A DNA stretch of 64,000 bases. It comes from Streptomyces atratus (lineage in GTDB: Bacteria > Actinomycetota > Actinomycetes > Streptomycetales > Streptomycetaceae). This document shows positions 17,491-27,081 of the stretch, one piece after another. Both the position numbers and the translations under genes were made by a program. Under the pieces are notes generated by a model. That model was not told the DNA's origin, searched no databases, and worked only from the letters and a program-made list of their open reading frames with translations. Position 1 is the stretch's first letter; every line of letters begins with the position of its first letter. The stretch lies in the NCBI RefSeq assembly GCF_014648655.1, contig NZ_BMRN01000001.1, forward strand, positions 426,092 to 490,091. Reading direction: 5' to 3'.

Positions 17491-19125
17491 TCACTTGACC
17501 TTGATCTGCTCGTACACCGGGACGCTGAACTGGTTCAGCGACACATCGGTGATCCGGTCCGAGTGACCGGCGCTGCCGTTCTGGTACCAGAGCGGGATCA
17601 CGGGCATCTGCGCGACCAGGACCCTCTCCGCGTCCTGGAAGGTCGAGACGGCCTTGGCCTTGTCGGACTCGGCGTTGGCCTTGTCGACGAGGCCGTCGAA
17701 CTGCTTGTTGCTCCACTTGCCGTCGTTGGACGAGGCGTCGGTGTAGTACACCGGCTGCAGGAAGTTCTGGATGAGCGGGTAGTCCATCTGCCAGCCGGCC
17801 CGCCAGGCGCCGTTCAGCTTCTGCTGGGAGACCTGACTGCGGAAGTCGGCGAAGGTGCCGACCGGGGCACCGACGCACGCCTTGTTGTTGCCCATCACCT
17901 TGTTGATGCTGTTGCAGACGGCGTCGACCCACTCCTTGTGGGAGCCGGTGTCCGCGTTGTACGAGATCTTGAGCTGGCCGCCGGGGATGCCGCCGCCCTC
18001 CTGGATCAGCTTCTTGGCGTTCGCCGCGTTGTATTCGCAGGGTGCGCCGCACAACCCCTTCTTGAATCCGCCGTCCACGCCGAGGACCGGGGAGGTCCAG
18101 TCGGAGGCGGGGGTGCGGGTCTTCTGGAAGATCTGACTGGTGATCTGATCGCGGTTGATCGCCATCGACAGGCCCTGGCGGACCTTGATGCCGCCGGGGG
18201 TGTCCCACTTCTTGTCGTAGAAGGGGAAGGCGAGGGTCTGGATGATGCCGGCCGGGGTGTTGATGTACCGGTCGCCGAGGTCCGCCTTGACGTTCTTCAG
18301 CTGCGAGGCGGGCACATCGTCGACGAGGTCGAGGTTGCCGGCCGTCAGGTCGGTGTAGGCGGTGTTGTTGTCCGTGTAGACCTTGAGGTCGATGCCGCCG
18401 TTCTGCGCCTTGTCGGCCCCGGGGTACTTGTCCCACTTGCGCAGGTTCATCGACGAGCCCTTGGTGTAGTTGTCGATGGTGTACGGGCCGTTGCCGATCG
18501 GCTTGGACACCCAGGCGGCGTGGTCGGTGAAGAAGGTCCTGGGCAGCGGGGCGAAGGCCGGATAGCCGAGCGTGTCGGGCCAGAGGGAGAACTTCTGCAT
18601 CAGCTTGACCGTGAAGGTCTTGTCGTTGACGAGCTTGAGGCCGGAGAGCGTGTTCGCCCTGGAGCTGCCCGACTCGGGGTGGACCTTGCTGTATCCGTCG
18701 ATGTAACCGAAGAAATAGGCGTTCTTCTGATTGTTCTTCAGCAGGGCCCCGTAGTTCCAGGCGTCCACGAACGACTTCGCGGTGACCTTCTCGCCGTTGC
18801 TGAAGGTCCAGCCGTCCTTCACGGTGATCGTGAAGTTCTGGTTGTCCTTGGTCTCGATCTTCTCGGCGAGCATGTCGGTGGCCGCACCGGTCTTCGGGTC
18901 GTACCTCTTGAGTCCCCGGAAGATCATGTCGAGGACCTTGCCGCCCTGCACCTCATTGGTGTTGGCGGGCTCCAGCGGGTTCTGCGGGTCACCCCAGGAG
19001 GAGCTCACGATTCCGTTCGCCCCACCGCCGCCACCACTGCTGTTGCCCCCGCCGCCACATGCCGTCGCCGCCAGGGCGACGACCACCGCACATGCGGCCC
19101 ACTTGGCCTGTGTGGCTCCGCGCAT
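17491..19125 (-). CDS. Peptide-binding lipoprotein, SBP family 5 (cluster A)
   Basis: About 544 residues. The Sec lipoprotein signal ends in LAATAC with Cys23 as the lipidated residue, followed by a Gly/Ser-rich tether. The SBP_bac_5 fold follows, with recognisable stretches VKDGWTFSNGEKVTAKSFVDAWNYGA and RQGLSMAINRDQIT. The ATG at 19125 has GAGGAGG upstream. It captures oligopeptides outside the membrane for the B/C permeases. It is clearly related to the protein at 30174-31817 (both begin MRGA..AKW) but far more diverged than the ATPase pairs, suggesting a changed ligand range. Confidence 0.92.
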   Translation of the reverse strand: MRGATQAKWAACAVVVALAATACGGGGNSSGGGGGANGIVSSSWGDPQNPLEPANTNEVQGGKVLDMIFRGLKRYDPKTGAATDMLAEKIETKDNQNFTITVKDGWTFSNGEKVTAKSFVDAWNYGALLKNNQKNAYFFGYIDGYSKVHPESGSSRANTLSGLKLVNDKTFTVKLMQKFSLWPDTLGYPAFAPLPRTFFTDHAAWVSKPIGNGPYTIDNYTKGSSMNLRKWDKYPGADKAQNGGIDLKVYTDNNTAYTDLTAGNLDLVDDVPASQLKNVKADLGDRYINTPAGIIQTLAFPFYDKKWDTPGGIKVRQGLSMAINRDQITSQIFQKTRTPASDWTSPVLGVDGGFKKGLCGAPCEYNAANAKKLIQEGGGIPGGQLKISYNADTGSHKEWVDAVCNSINKVMGNNKACVGAPVGTFADFRSQVSQQKLNGAWRAGWQMDYPLIQNFLQPVYYTDASSNDGKWSNKQFDGLVDKANAESDKAKAVSTFQDAERVLVAQMPVIPLWYQNGSAGHSDRITDVSLNQFSVPVYEQIKVK

Positions 19126-19619
19126 GGAGTGCCTCCTCTTTGTGCTCCGCCTTACGTAGAGTCGAATATCACCGCATAACACTCTTTCCACACATTTACC
19201 CCCGCCATCCGGGCGCGCCGGAATCACCTGACCCCAGCCGGGCGGGGGACCCGGGTGCCACTCGACACGACCACGGACAGGCCGGGCGTGAACCTGACCA
19301 GCGTCCGAGCGGTAACGGCCACGCATCGAATGCGCATCATCCATGTACACACCTGACCGGATGTACGAATTCCGAGACACTGCCGCCCGAATATCGGACC
19401 CATTGCCCGATTCACCCTCGATGGCCCCGAATGCGCTTTCGGGGAAGTTAACAACGGGTAAAGATATGCTCATCAAGAGACCATGAAGTGGTCAAATTTC
19501 CAAAGAGCGACCCATGGGGACCGACCATTCATTGACTCTGCATGAATTGCGTTGAAAAGGTCCGGGTAGCCCGTAGGTGTGCCCTGCGGAGTCCTTCGAC
19601 CCTCCGGGCCAGGAGCACC
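19126..19619. promoter_or_regulatory. Divergent promoter region between cluster A and the bldK-type operon
   Basis: This 494-base gap is less GC-rich than its surroundings, especially at 19440-19500 and just upstream of 19200. It must contain the start sites of both operons. I see no clear -10/-35 pair or operator, and no coding potential beyond short spurious frames. Confidence 0.45.
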
Positions 19620-20648
19620 ATGACGATTCCAACTTCGAACGCAACCACGCCCGTTGAGGTGGAGGACGCGAAGCCGCAGTCCACAACGGGCCCGTCCGCG
19701 GTCAAGGGCGGCGACGGCCGCTCACCGGGCAAGATGGCCTGGCTGCGTTTCAAGCGTGACCGTACGGGCGTGATTTCGGCCTATGTGGTCATTTTCTTCT
19801 TCGTGATCGCCATCTGCGCACCGCTGATCGCGAAGCTGTACGGCAAGGACCCGCACACGATGTACGGGCAGGACCAAGAGGGTCTGCTCAACGACTTCGG
19901 CTTTCCGATCAAGCCCAACGGCGGGATCAGCAGCGACTTCTGGTTCGGGATCGAACCACAGCTCGGCCGTGACCTCTTCACCTTCCTCCTCTACGGCATC
20001 CGCAACTCGCTGTTCATCGCCGGTGTGACAACACTCCTGGTGACCTTCCTCGGCATTGCGATCGGCGTGACCGCCGGTTACCTGGGTGGGAAGACCGACT
20101 ACTTCATCGGCCGGGTCATCGACATCCTGCTGGCGTTCCCCTCGACGCTGTTCTTCATCGCCTTCTGGCCGGTACTCATGTCGATCCTGGTTTCGCCCGA
20201 GGAATCCACCCCGATCTGGCTCACCGTCACCAGTCTGATCCTGGTGATGACCGCGTTCGGCTGGGCATCCATCGCGCGTCTCCTGCGCGGCGAGGTACTG
20301 GCCCTGCGCGAGCGGGAGTTCGTGGAGGCCGCCAAGGTGACCGGCGCCTCGCCGGTCCGGATCATCTTCAAGGAACTGCTGCCCAATCTGTGGACGCCGA
20401 TCCTCATCCAGGCGACCCTCGCTCTCCCGATGTTCGTGACCGCCGAGGCGGGGCTCGCCTTCCTCGGTGTCGGACTGACCGCGAAGACGCCCGACTGGGG
20501 CGTGATGCTTCAGCGCGGTGCCGACGTCTATCAGGACGACATCACCTTCATGCTCTTCCCGGGCGTGACGATGGTGGTCTTCGTCCTCGCGTTCAACCTT
20601 CTCGGCGACTCGGTCCGCGACGCTCTCGACCCGAAGACCAAGCGCTGA
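19620..20648 (+). CDS. bldKA: BldKA-like oligopeptide ABC permease (OppC type)
   Basis: A 342-residue C-type permease: cytoplasmic N-terminus of about 55 residues, first span VISAYVVIFFFVIAICAPLI, a large extracellular loop (GKDPHTMYGQDQEG region), the EAA loop EFVEAAKVTGASPVRIIFKELLPN, and the family ending LLGDSVRDALDPKTKR. AGGAG lies just before the ATG at 19620. It is the first gene of a plus-strand operon with order permease, binding protein, permease, ATPase, ATPase. That order is unusual for Opp systems but is that of Streptomyces bldKABCDE, whose product imports an extracellular signal needed for aerial mycelium formation. The assignment rests on gene order and family, not on a sequence search. 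Confidence 0.8.
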   Translation: MTIPTSNATTPVEVEDAKPQSTTGPSAVKGGDGRSPGKMAWLRFKRDRTGVISAYVVIFFFVIAICAPLIAKLYGKDPHTMYGQDQEGLLNDFGFPIKPNGGISSDFWFGIEPQLGRDLFTFLLYGIRNSLFIAGVTTLLVTFLGIAIGVTAGYLGGKTDYFIGRVIDILLAFPSTLFFIAFWPVLMSILVSPEESTPIWLTVTSLILVMTAFGWASIARLLRGEVLALREREFVEAAKVTGASPVRIIFKELLPNLWTPILIQATLALPMFVTAEAGLAFLGVGLTAKTPDWGVMLQRGADVYQDDITFMLFPGVTMVVFVLAFNLLGDSVRDALDPKTKR

Positions 20649-20723
20649 CAGTTCCGCCCCGGACCGGAGCGACGGGGCTCCGCCGGATCATTCGTCCCTT
20701 CTCACCGACCAGGGCAGGTTGCC

Positions 20724-22511
20724 ATGTCTCTCTCCCGCAGAAACTTCGTCATCGCCACATCCGTCGCGGCGGGCGGCTCACTCGTTCTCTCCGCGTGCAG
20801 CAGCGGTGACGCCGGCGGAGGCGGCGGCAAGGGCACGCCGCAGGCGGGCGCGACCGAGTACACCGGTGCCTCCGTCAAGATCGGCACCAAGGAGGACTCG
20901 ACGGGGCCGGCTCCGGAGGTTCCCGGTGCCAAGAAGGGCGGGACGATCTACGGCGTCTCCGAGGACGACTTCTCCCACCTCGACCCGCAGCGCATCTACT
21001 TCGCGTTCAACTCCTCCGGGGCGCTCATGTTCGCGCGTGGCCTCACCGGCTACAAGATCGACATGAAGGGCGCCGCGACCCTCGTCGGCGACCTCGCCAC
21101 CGATGTCGGCACCGCGTCCGCCGACAACAAGACCTGGACCTTCACGCTGAAGGACGGTCTCAAGTGGCAGGACGGCAGCGAACTGACGGTCGAGGACGTC
21201 CGTCACGGCATCGAGCGCTCGTGGGCGCCGTTCATCACCGAGGGAGCTGCCTACGTCCAGCAGGCCCTGACCGGCAAGGGTGACTGGCGCAAGGGCTACG
21301 AAGGCCCGTACGGCGGGAAGCACCTGGACTCGATCGTCACCGACAAGGCGAAGAAGACGATCACTTTTAAGCTGGCGGAGCCCCGTCCGGACTTCAACTT
21401 CACGCTGGCCATGAGCTCCTACGCGGCCACTTCGATGAAGCTGGACACCAAGGAGAAGTACGACAAGCAGCCGGCTTCCTGCGGCCCGTACATCATCAAG
21501 CACCGCTCCATCGACAAGTCGATGACGCTGACGCGCAACAAGCACTGGGACCCGGCGACCGACCCGATCCGCAACGCCTACCCGGACAGCTTCGAGTTCG
21601 AGTTCGGCCCCACCTCGCTGGAGTCCGCGGACCGGTTCATCGCGGACCAGGGCAAGGACCAGCAGATGGTCTCCATCTACAAGTCCGTGCCGGCCGAGCG
21701 CATGCAGAAGGTGCTCACCGACCCGGAGCTGAAGAAGCGCACCTTCAACGGTCTGCTCACCGGCACGTACTACTACGCGATCAACTGCAAGCGCACCACC
21801 GACCTCGAGGTGCGCAAGGCGCTCAACACCGCCTGGCCGCTCGAGCAGATCCGCAAGATCTACGGCGGGCCGTCCGCGGGCGACTACGCGAGCACCATCC
21901 TCAGCCCCGACATCCTGGGCCGGAAGGAGTTCGACCTCTACGGCAAGCTGAAGACGCCGCAGGGAGACGCCGAGGCGGCCAAGGCCATCCTCAAGAAGGC
22001 CGGCAAGCTCGGTCAGAAGGTCGTCTACGCGTACCCGCAGAGCCCGACGTACGACAAGACGGCCGTCGTCATCGAGAGCGCGCTCAAGAAGGCCGGCTTC
22101 ACGCCGGTCATCAAGGCCGTCGACTCGACCTCTTACTACGACCAGATCCAGCAGGTCGACAACAGCTTCGACGTCATGTGGTTCGGCTGGTCGCCCGACT
22201 GGCCGACGGCGTACACGATGATCCAGCCCCTCTTCGACAGCGTCTCCGTCGGCAACGGCCAGAACAACGTCTCCCAGACGAAGGTCGACTGGATCGACGC
22301 CGCCATCAAGGAGAACGTCGTCATCAGCGACCAGAAGAAGGCCGGCGAGGCCTGGGCAGCGCTGGACAAGCGCATCATGGACGAGGTCGCCCCGATCATC
22401 CCGGAGACCTTCCAGCGGCGCTTCTACCTGTACGGCTCCAAGGTCGGCGGCGCCATGATGGACCCGATGTTCTCGGCGACGCTGCTCTACAAGACGTACG
22501 TCAAGGCCTGA
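20724..22511 (+). CDS. bldKB: BldKB-like oligopeptide-binding lipoprotein (SBP family 5)
   Basis: A 595-residue binding protein. The N-terminus MSLSRRNFVIATSVAAGG carries a twin-arginine SRRNF motif and then a lipobox LSAC with Cys25, so it looks like a Tat-exported lipoprotein, unlike the Sec-type lipoproteins of the flanking clusters. The SBP_bac_5 fold follows (FTLKDGLKWQDGSELTVEDV, FKLAEPRPDFNFTLAM, MWFGWSPDWPTAYT). It sits between the two permease genes, as bldKB does in Streptomyces. In the known system this protein captures an extracellular peptide-like signal for development. A perfect 19-bp hairpin follows its stop. Confidence 0.85.
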   Translation: MSLSRRNFVIATSVAAGGSLVLSACSSGDAGGGGGKGTPQAGATEYTGASVKIGTKEDSTGPAPEVPGAKKGGTIYGVSEDDFSHLDPQRIYFAFNSSGALMFARGLTGYKIDMKGAATLVGDLATDVGTASADNKTWTFTLKDGLKWQDGSELTVEDVRHGIERSWAPFITEGAAYVQQALTGKGDWRKGYEGPYGGKHLDSIVTDKAKKTITFKLAEPRPDFNFTLAMSSYAATSMKLDTKEKYDKQPASCGPYIIKHRSIDKSMTLTRNKHWDPATDPIRNAYPDSFEFEFGPTSLESADRFIADQGKDQQMVSIYKSVPAERMQKVLTDPELKKRTFNGLLTGTYYYAINCKRTTDLEVRKALNTAWPLEQIRKIYGGPSAGDYASTILSPDILGRKEFDLYGKLKTPQGDAEAAKAILKKAGKLGQKVVYAYPQSPTYDKTAVVIESALKKAGFTPVIKAVDSTSYYDQIQQVDNSFDVMWFGWSPDWPTAYTMIQPLFDSVSVGNGQNNVSQTKVDWIDAAIKENVVISDQKKAGEAWAALDKRIMDEVAPIIPETFQRRFYLYGSKVGGAMMDPMFSATLLYKTYVKA

Positions 22512-22525
22512 CGAACGGCCCCCGC

Positions 22526-22566
22526 GGGGAGCGGGTGACTCTCCAGCGGAGAGTCACCCGCTCCCC
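22526..22566 (+). terminator. Intercistronic hairpin after bldKB
   Basis: GGGGAGCGGGTGACTCTCC (22526-22544) pairs perfectly with the 19 bases at 22548-22566, leaving a three-base loop (AGC). It starts 15 bases after the bldKB stop and ends 39 bases before bldKC. This is strong enough to terminate much of the transcription or to protect the upstream mRNA. Confidence 0.8.
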
Positions 22567-22604
22567 CTCCTCCCTCTCGGCATCCGTCAGGAAAACCCAC
22601 TGCC

Positions 22605-23585
22605 ATGCTGCGCTTTCTTCTCCGCCGTGTCGTCGGCGCCGCGGTCATCCTGCTGATCATCAGCGCCCTGGTCTTCGTCCTCTTCTACACCGCCCCGCGC
22701 GACCCCGCCCGGGTAGCCTGCGGCAAGGTCTGCACTCCCGAGACGCTCGCACTGGTACGGCAGAACCTGGGGATCGCCGACCCGATACCGGTGCAGTACT
22801 GGCACTGGCTGCAAGGGGTCTTCTTCGGTCGCGACTACGCGTCGTACGGTCATTGCCCGGCCCCTTGCCTGGGTTACTCGTTCATCAACCGCGAGCCGGT
22901 CTTCGGCACCATCGTCGACCGGTTCCCGACCACCCTCTCGCTCTCCGTCGGCAGCGCCTTCGTCTTCGTCATCTTCGGCGTCGGCACCGGCATGCTCGCC
23001 GCGGTCAAGCAGGGCAAGCTGCTCGACAAGGTCGCCTCCTCCGCGTCGCTGGTCGCCTCCTCGTTGCAGATCTACATCGTCGGCGTGGTCGCCATGTACT
23101 TCCTCACCGACCAGCTGCACCTGCTGGACCGGCCGAGCTACACACCGCTCACCGACAATCCCGGCGCCTGGTTCTCCGGCCTTCTGCTGCCATGGCTGGT
23201 CCTGTCCGTCATCTTCACGGCCAACTACACCCGTATGGCCCGGTCCCAGCTGGTGGAGTCGCTGAGCGAGGACTACGTGCGGACGGCCCGCGCCAAGGGC
23301 CTCTCCCGGCGGACCGTCTTCTTCAGATTCGCCTGGCGCGGAGCCATGGGACCGATCATCACGATCTTCGGCCTCGATCTCGGCGTACTCCTCGGTGGCG
23401 CGATCATCACCGAGAAGACCTTCAGTCTCCAGGGCATCGGCGCACTCTCGGTCAAGGCCGTATCCACCAATGACCTGCCGACGCTGCTCGGCGTGATGAT
23501 GGTGGCCGCCACCGCGATCGTGGTCCTCAACATCGTCGTCGACGCCGTCTACGCCCTCATCGACCCGCGCGTCCGCCTCGCCTAG
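22605..23585 (+). CDS. bldKC: BldKC-like oligopeptide ABC permease (OppB type)
   Basis: A 326-residue B-type permease beginning MLRFLLRRVVGAAVILLIISALVFV. The extracellular loop contains two cysteine pairs (VACGKVCTPET and GHCPAPCLGY). The EAA loop is EDYVRTARAKGLSRRTVFFRFAWRG and the protein ends VDAVYALIDPRVRLA. It completes the pore with BldKA. The preceding hairpin probably lowers its expression relative to bldKB. Confidence 0.85.
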   Translation: MLRFLLRRVVGAAVILLIISALVFVLFYTAPRDPARVACGKVCTPETLALVRQNLGIADPIPVQYWHWLQGVFFGRDYASYGHCPAPCLGYSFINREPVFGTIVDRFPTTLSLSVGSAFVFVIFGVGTGMLAAVKQGKLLDKVASSASLVASSLQIYIVGVVAMYFLTDQLHLLDRPSYTPLTDNPGAWFSGLLLPWLVLSVIFTANYTRMARSQLVESLSEDYVRTARAKGLSRRTVFFRFAWRGAMGPIITIFGLDLGVLLGGAIITEKTFSLQGIGALSVKAVSTNDLPTLLGVMMVAATAIVVLNIVVDAVYALIDPRVRLA

Positions 23586-23596
23586 GGAGAGATCCA

Positions 23597-24622
23597 GTGA
23601 GCACCCCCTTCCTCTCCGTACGCGATCTGCGCGTGCACTTCTCCACCGAAGACGGCATGGTCAAGGCCGTCGACGGGCTGTCCTTCGACATCGAGAAGGG
23701 CAAGACGCTCGGCATCGTCGGCGAGTCCGGTTCCGGCAAGTCCGTCACCAACCTGACCATCCTCGGCCTGCACCACCCGGACCACACCGAGATCGAGGGC
23801 GAGATCCTCCTTGACGGGCAGGATCTGCTGGCCGCGTCGGAGCGGGAGCTGCAGCGGCTGCGCGGCAACAAGATGGCCATGATCTTCCAGGACTCGCTGG
23901 CCTCGCTCTCGCCGTACCACACCATCGGCAGGCAGATCGGCGAGACGTACCGCAAGCACACCGGCGCCTCCAAGCGGGAGTCCAGGGCGCGGGCGATCGA
24001 GATGCTCACCAAGGTGGGCATCCCGCAGCCCGATCTGCGGGTGGACGACTATCCGCACCAGTTCTCCGGCGGTATGCGCCAGCGCGCGATGATCGCCATG
24101 GCGCTGGTCTGCGACCCGGAGCTGCTGATCGCGGACGAGCCGACCACCGCGCTGGACGTCACCGTGCAGGCCCAGATCATGGACCTGCTCAAGGACCTCC
24201 AGCAGGAGACCGGCACCTCGATCATCTTCATCACCCACGACCTCGGTGTCATCGCCGACATCGCGGACGACGTGCTGGTGATGTACGGCGGTCGCTGCGT
24301 CGAGCGCGGTACGAAGAAGGAGGTGCTGCGGGCACCCCAGCACCCGTACACCTGGGGCCTGTTGGGCTCCATGCCGAGCCTCGAAGGGCCGGTCGACGTA
24401 CCGCTGTCGCCGATTCCCGGCTCCCCGCCGAGCCTCCTCAACCCGCCGACCGGCTGCCGCTTCCACCCCCGGTGCACGTTCACCGAGCAGGTCGGCGGCA
24501 AGCGCTGCGCGACGGACCAGCCGCCGCTGGAGCTCACCGCCGGGCGCGGCGCCGCCTGCCACCTCACCACCGAGCAGCGCGCCGAGTTCTTCGCAGACTT
24601 CGCCGGCACCCGGCCCAACTGA
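23597..24622 (+). CDS. bldKD: BldKD-like oligopeptide ABC ATP-binding protein
   Basis: A 341-residue OppD-type ATPase: Walker A GESGSGKS at 43-50, signature [16 protein letters not shown], Walker [13 protein letters not shown], and the C-terminal motif [12 protein letters not shown]. It starts with GTG at 23597, with GGGAGA a few bases before, only 11 bases after the bldKC stop, so it belongs to the same transcript. It differs clearly from the near-identical D proteins of the flanking clusters. Confidence 0.87.
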   Translation: MSTPFLSVRDLRVHFSTEDGMVKAVDGLSFDIEKGKTLGIVGESGSGKSVTNLTILGLHHPDHTEIEGEILLDGQDLLAASERELQRLRGNKMAMIFQDSLASLSPYHTIGRQIGETYRKHTGASKRESRARAIEMLTKVGIPQPDLRVDDYPHQFSGGMRQRAMIAMALVCDPELLIADEPTTALDVTVQAQIMDLLKDLQQETGTSIIFITHDLGVIADIADDVLVMYGGRCVERGTKKEVLRAPQHPYTWGLLGSMPSLEGPVDVPLSPIPGSPPSLLNPPTGCRFHPRCTFTEQVGGKRCATDQPPLELTAGRGAACHLTTEQRAEFFADFAGTRPN

Positions 24623-24648
24623 CGTACAAGAGACGGGACTTCCCTACG

Positions 24649-25737
24649 ATGAGCAGCACAGATCCCCTCCTGGACGTCTCCGGACTCACCAAGCACTTCC
24701 CGATCAAGGGCGGCTTCCCGATCCGGCGGACGGTCGGCGCGGTCCAGGCCGTCGACGGGCTGGACTTCACCGTCGCCGAGGGCGAGAGCCTGGGCCTGGT
24801 CGGCGAGTCCGGCTGCGGCAAGTCGACCACGGGCCGGCTGATCACCCGGCTCCTGGAGCCGACGGCGGGCACGATCTCGTACCGCGGGCAGGACATCACC
24901 CACGCCACGCGCAAGCAGCTGTCCCCGGTCCGCTCCGAGATCCAGATGATCTTCCAGGACCCGTACGCCTCGCTGAACCCGCGGCAGACCGTCGGCAAGA
25001 TCATCACCGCGCCGATGGAGATCAACGACATCAACCCGGCCGGCGGCCGCGAGGCGCGCGTACGGGAGCTGCTGGAGACCGTCGGGCTCAACCCGGAGCA
25101 CTACAACCGCTTCCCGCACGAGTTCTCCGGCGGTCAGCGCCAGCGCATCGGGGTGGCCCGCGCGCTCGCCCTGGAGCCGAAGCTGATCGTGGCCGACGAG
25201 CCGGTCTCGGCGCTGGACGTGTCGATCCAGGCCCAGGTGGTGAACCTGCTGCAGCAGCTGCAGAAGGAACTTGGCATCGCGTTCCTGTTCATCGCCCACG
25301 ATCTGGCCGTCGTACGCCATTTCTCGCAGCGCGTGGCGGTCATGTACCTCGGCAGGATCGTGGAGATCGCCGATCGCGAGGACCTGTACGGCAACCCGCG
25401 CCACCCGTACACCAAGGCGCTGCTCTCCGCCGTGCCCGAGGCGAGCGCCGACGACACACCGGCTCGTGAGCGCATCCGGCTCGTCGGCGATGTGCCGTCC
25501 CCGGTCAACCCGCCGTCGGGCTGCCGCTTCCGTACCCGTTGCTGGAAGGCGACGGACAAGTGCGCGAGCGAGGCACCGCCGCTTGTGCGGGCCGAAGGCA
25601 GCCGGGAAGGCCATCTGACGGCCTGCCACTACCCCGAGGACGCGCAGTCCGTCGCGGCCGTCCCGAAGGCCCGTACCGCCTCGTCCAAGCCGAAGCTCGA
25701 CAAGAAGACCGCCGAAGACCCCAAGGCCGGGGCCTGA
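24649..25737 (+). CDS. bldKE: BldKE-like oligopeptide ABC ATP-binding protein
   Basis: A 362-residue OppF-type ATPase: Walker A GESGCGKS at 52-59, signature [17 protein letters not shown], Walker [13 protein letters not shown], and the Cys-containing tail [19 protein letters not shown]. The ATG at 24649 follows the bldKD stop by 26 bases. The last 25 residues are Lys/Ala-rich ([20 protein letters not shown]). It is the last gene of the operon; a perfect 34-base palindrome lies 140 bases beyond. Confidence 0.87.
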   Translation: MSSTDPLLDVSGLTKHFPIKGGFPIRRTVGAVQAVDGLDFTVAEGESLGLVGESGCGKSTTGRLITRLLEPTAGTISYRGQDITHATRKQLSPVRSEIQMIFQDPYASLNPRQTVGKIITAPMEINDINPAGGREARVRELLETVGLNPEHYNRFPHEFSGGQRQRIGVARALALEPKLIVADEPVSALDVSIQAQVVNLLQQLQKELGIAFLFIAHDLAVVRHFSQRVAVMYLGRIVEIADREDLYGNPRHPYTKALLSAVPEASADDTPARERIRLVGDVPSPVNPPSGCRFRTRCWKATDKCASEAPPLVRAEGSREGHLTACHYPEDAQSVAAVPKARTASSKPKLDKKTAEDPKAGA

Positions 25738-25877
25738 CAACCCTGCCCCGACCCCGGGGCGCCTCGCGGACAAGGGACCCGATCGGTCCTCGGACGCGGG
25801 GCTCCCCGGTCCCGAGGAACCGAGCACGTGAGCCCATTGACCCGAGCCACCTGCGCGCGCGGTTCCGGGGAAAGGAA

Positions 25878-25911
25878 GAAGCGCCCGGAACCGATCGGTT
25901 CCGGGCGCTTC
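25878..25911. terminator. Bidirectional terminator between bldKE and cluster B
   Basis: A 34-base perfect palindrome centred on GATC: the left arm is GAAGCGCCCGGAACCGA and the right arm is its exact complement. It lies between two convergent genes (stops at 25737 and 25930), so it can serve both transcripts. A smaller dyad lies at about 25750-25820. Confidence 0.88.
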
Positions 25912-25929
25912 CGCGTCGTTCGGGCCGTA

Positions 25930-27081
25930 CTACGAAGCCGCGCCGACGATGTCCTTCTCCTCGGCGAAGTGGCACGCCGATTCGTGCGCGGCCGGGGAGT
26001 CCACGGACTTGAAGCGCTCGGGGATCGCCAGCAGCGGCGTCTCCGTGGCGCACTTGTCCTGGGCCTTCCAGCACCGCGTACGGAAGCGGCAGCCCGACGG
26101 CGGGTTCGCCGGCGACGGGACGTCACCGGTGAGGATGATCCGCTCGCCGCGCTCGCGGGCCTCCGGGTCCGGGACCGGGACCGCCGACAGCAGCGCCTGG
26201 GTGTAGGGGTGCGTCGGGTGGTCGTAGATCTCCGAGTCCGTGCCGATCTCGGCCATCTTGCCGAGGTACATCACGCCGACCCGGTCGGAGATGTGCCGGA
26301 CGATGGACAGGTCGTGCGCGATGAAGAGGTAGGAGAGGTTGAACTCGTCCTGGAGCTTCTCCATCAGGTTGATGACCTGCGCCTGCACCGACACGTCGAG
26401 CGCGGAGACCGGCTCGTCGCAGATGATGATCTCCGGGTTGAGCGCGAGGCCGCGGGCGATGCCGATGCGCTGGCGCTGACCGCCGGAGAACTGGTGCGGA
26501 TAGCGGTTGATGTACTCCGGGTTGAGACCGACGACGTCCAGCAGCTCCTGGACCTTGCGGCGCCGGTCCCCCTTCGGGGCCACCTCCGGATGGATGTCGA
26601 AGGGCTCGCCGATGATGTCGCCGACCGTCATGCGCGGGTTCAGCGACGTGTACGGGTCCTGGAACACCATCTGGATGTTGCGGCGCACGGCCTTCAGGGC
26701 ACGCCCGGACAGCCGGGTGATGTCCTGGCCCTTGTAGAAGACCTCGCCGGACGTGGCCGTCTCCAGCGTCATCAGCAGCCGCGCGACCGTGGACTTGCCA
26801 CAGCCCGACTCGCCGACGATGCCGAGCGTCTCGCCCTGGTAGAGGTCGAAGGAGACCCCGTCCACGGCCTTGACAGCGCCGATCTGGCGCTTGAAGAGGA
26901 TGCCCTGGCTCAGCGGGAAGTGCTTGACCAGATTGCGCACCTGAAGGATCGGCTCACCGCGTTCCACCGGGGCCTCGATCGCCGCGACCGCCGCCGTCTC
27001 GTCGGCGGCCTCGACCTCCACGACGTCGGTGACGTTCGGGGTGCTGTCCAACGATCCGTCGTTCTTGTCGAGCTCAGCCAT
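25930..27081 (-). CDS. Oligopeptide ABC transporter ATP-binding protein, OppF/DppF type (cluster B)
   Basis: A 383-residue ATPase. The first 40 residues are an acidic extension (DVVEVEAADETAAVAAIEAP). The ABC core has Walker [10 protein letters not shown], signature [17 protein letters not shown], Walker [13 protein letters not shown] (Cys in place of the usual Ala), and the C-terminal motif [19 protein letters not shown]. Long blocks are identical with the cluster A protein ([18 protein letters not shown]). The ATG at 27081 overlaps the OppD stop by eight bases. It is the last gene of the operon. Confidence 0.92.
   Translation of the reverse strand: MAELDKNDGSLDSTPNVTDVVEVEAADETAAVAAIEAPVERGEPILQVRNLVKHFPLSQGILFKRQIGAVKAVDGVSFDLYQGETLGIVGESGCGKSTVARLLMTLETATSGEVFYKGQDITRLSGRALKAVRRNIQMVFQDPYTSLNPRMTVGDIIGEPFDIHPEVAPKGDRRRKVQELLDVVGLNPEYINRYPHQFSGGQRQRIGIARGLALNPEIIICDEPVSALDVSVQAQVINLMEKLQDEFNLSYLFIAHDLSIVRHISDRVGVMYLGKMAEIGTDSEIYDHPTHPYTQALLSAVPVPDPEARERGERIILTGDVPSPANPPSGCRFRTRCWKAQDKCATETPLLAIPERFKSVDSPAAHESACHFAEEKDIVGAAS

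Noticed and set aside
16888..19179. 763-codon plus-strand open frame
   Set aside because: Antisense shadow of permease B and the binding protein of cluster A; composition (Val/Asp/Gly/Leu/Arg runs) is typical of shadows in high-GC DNA.
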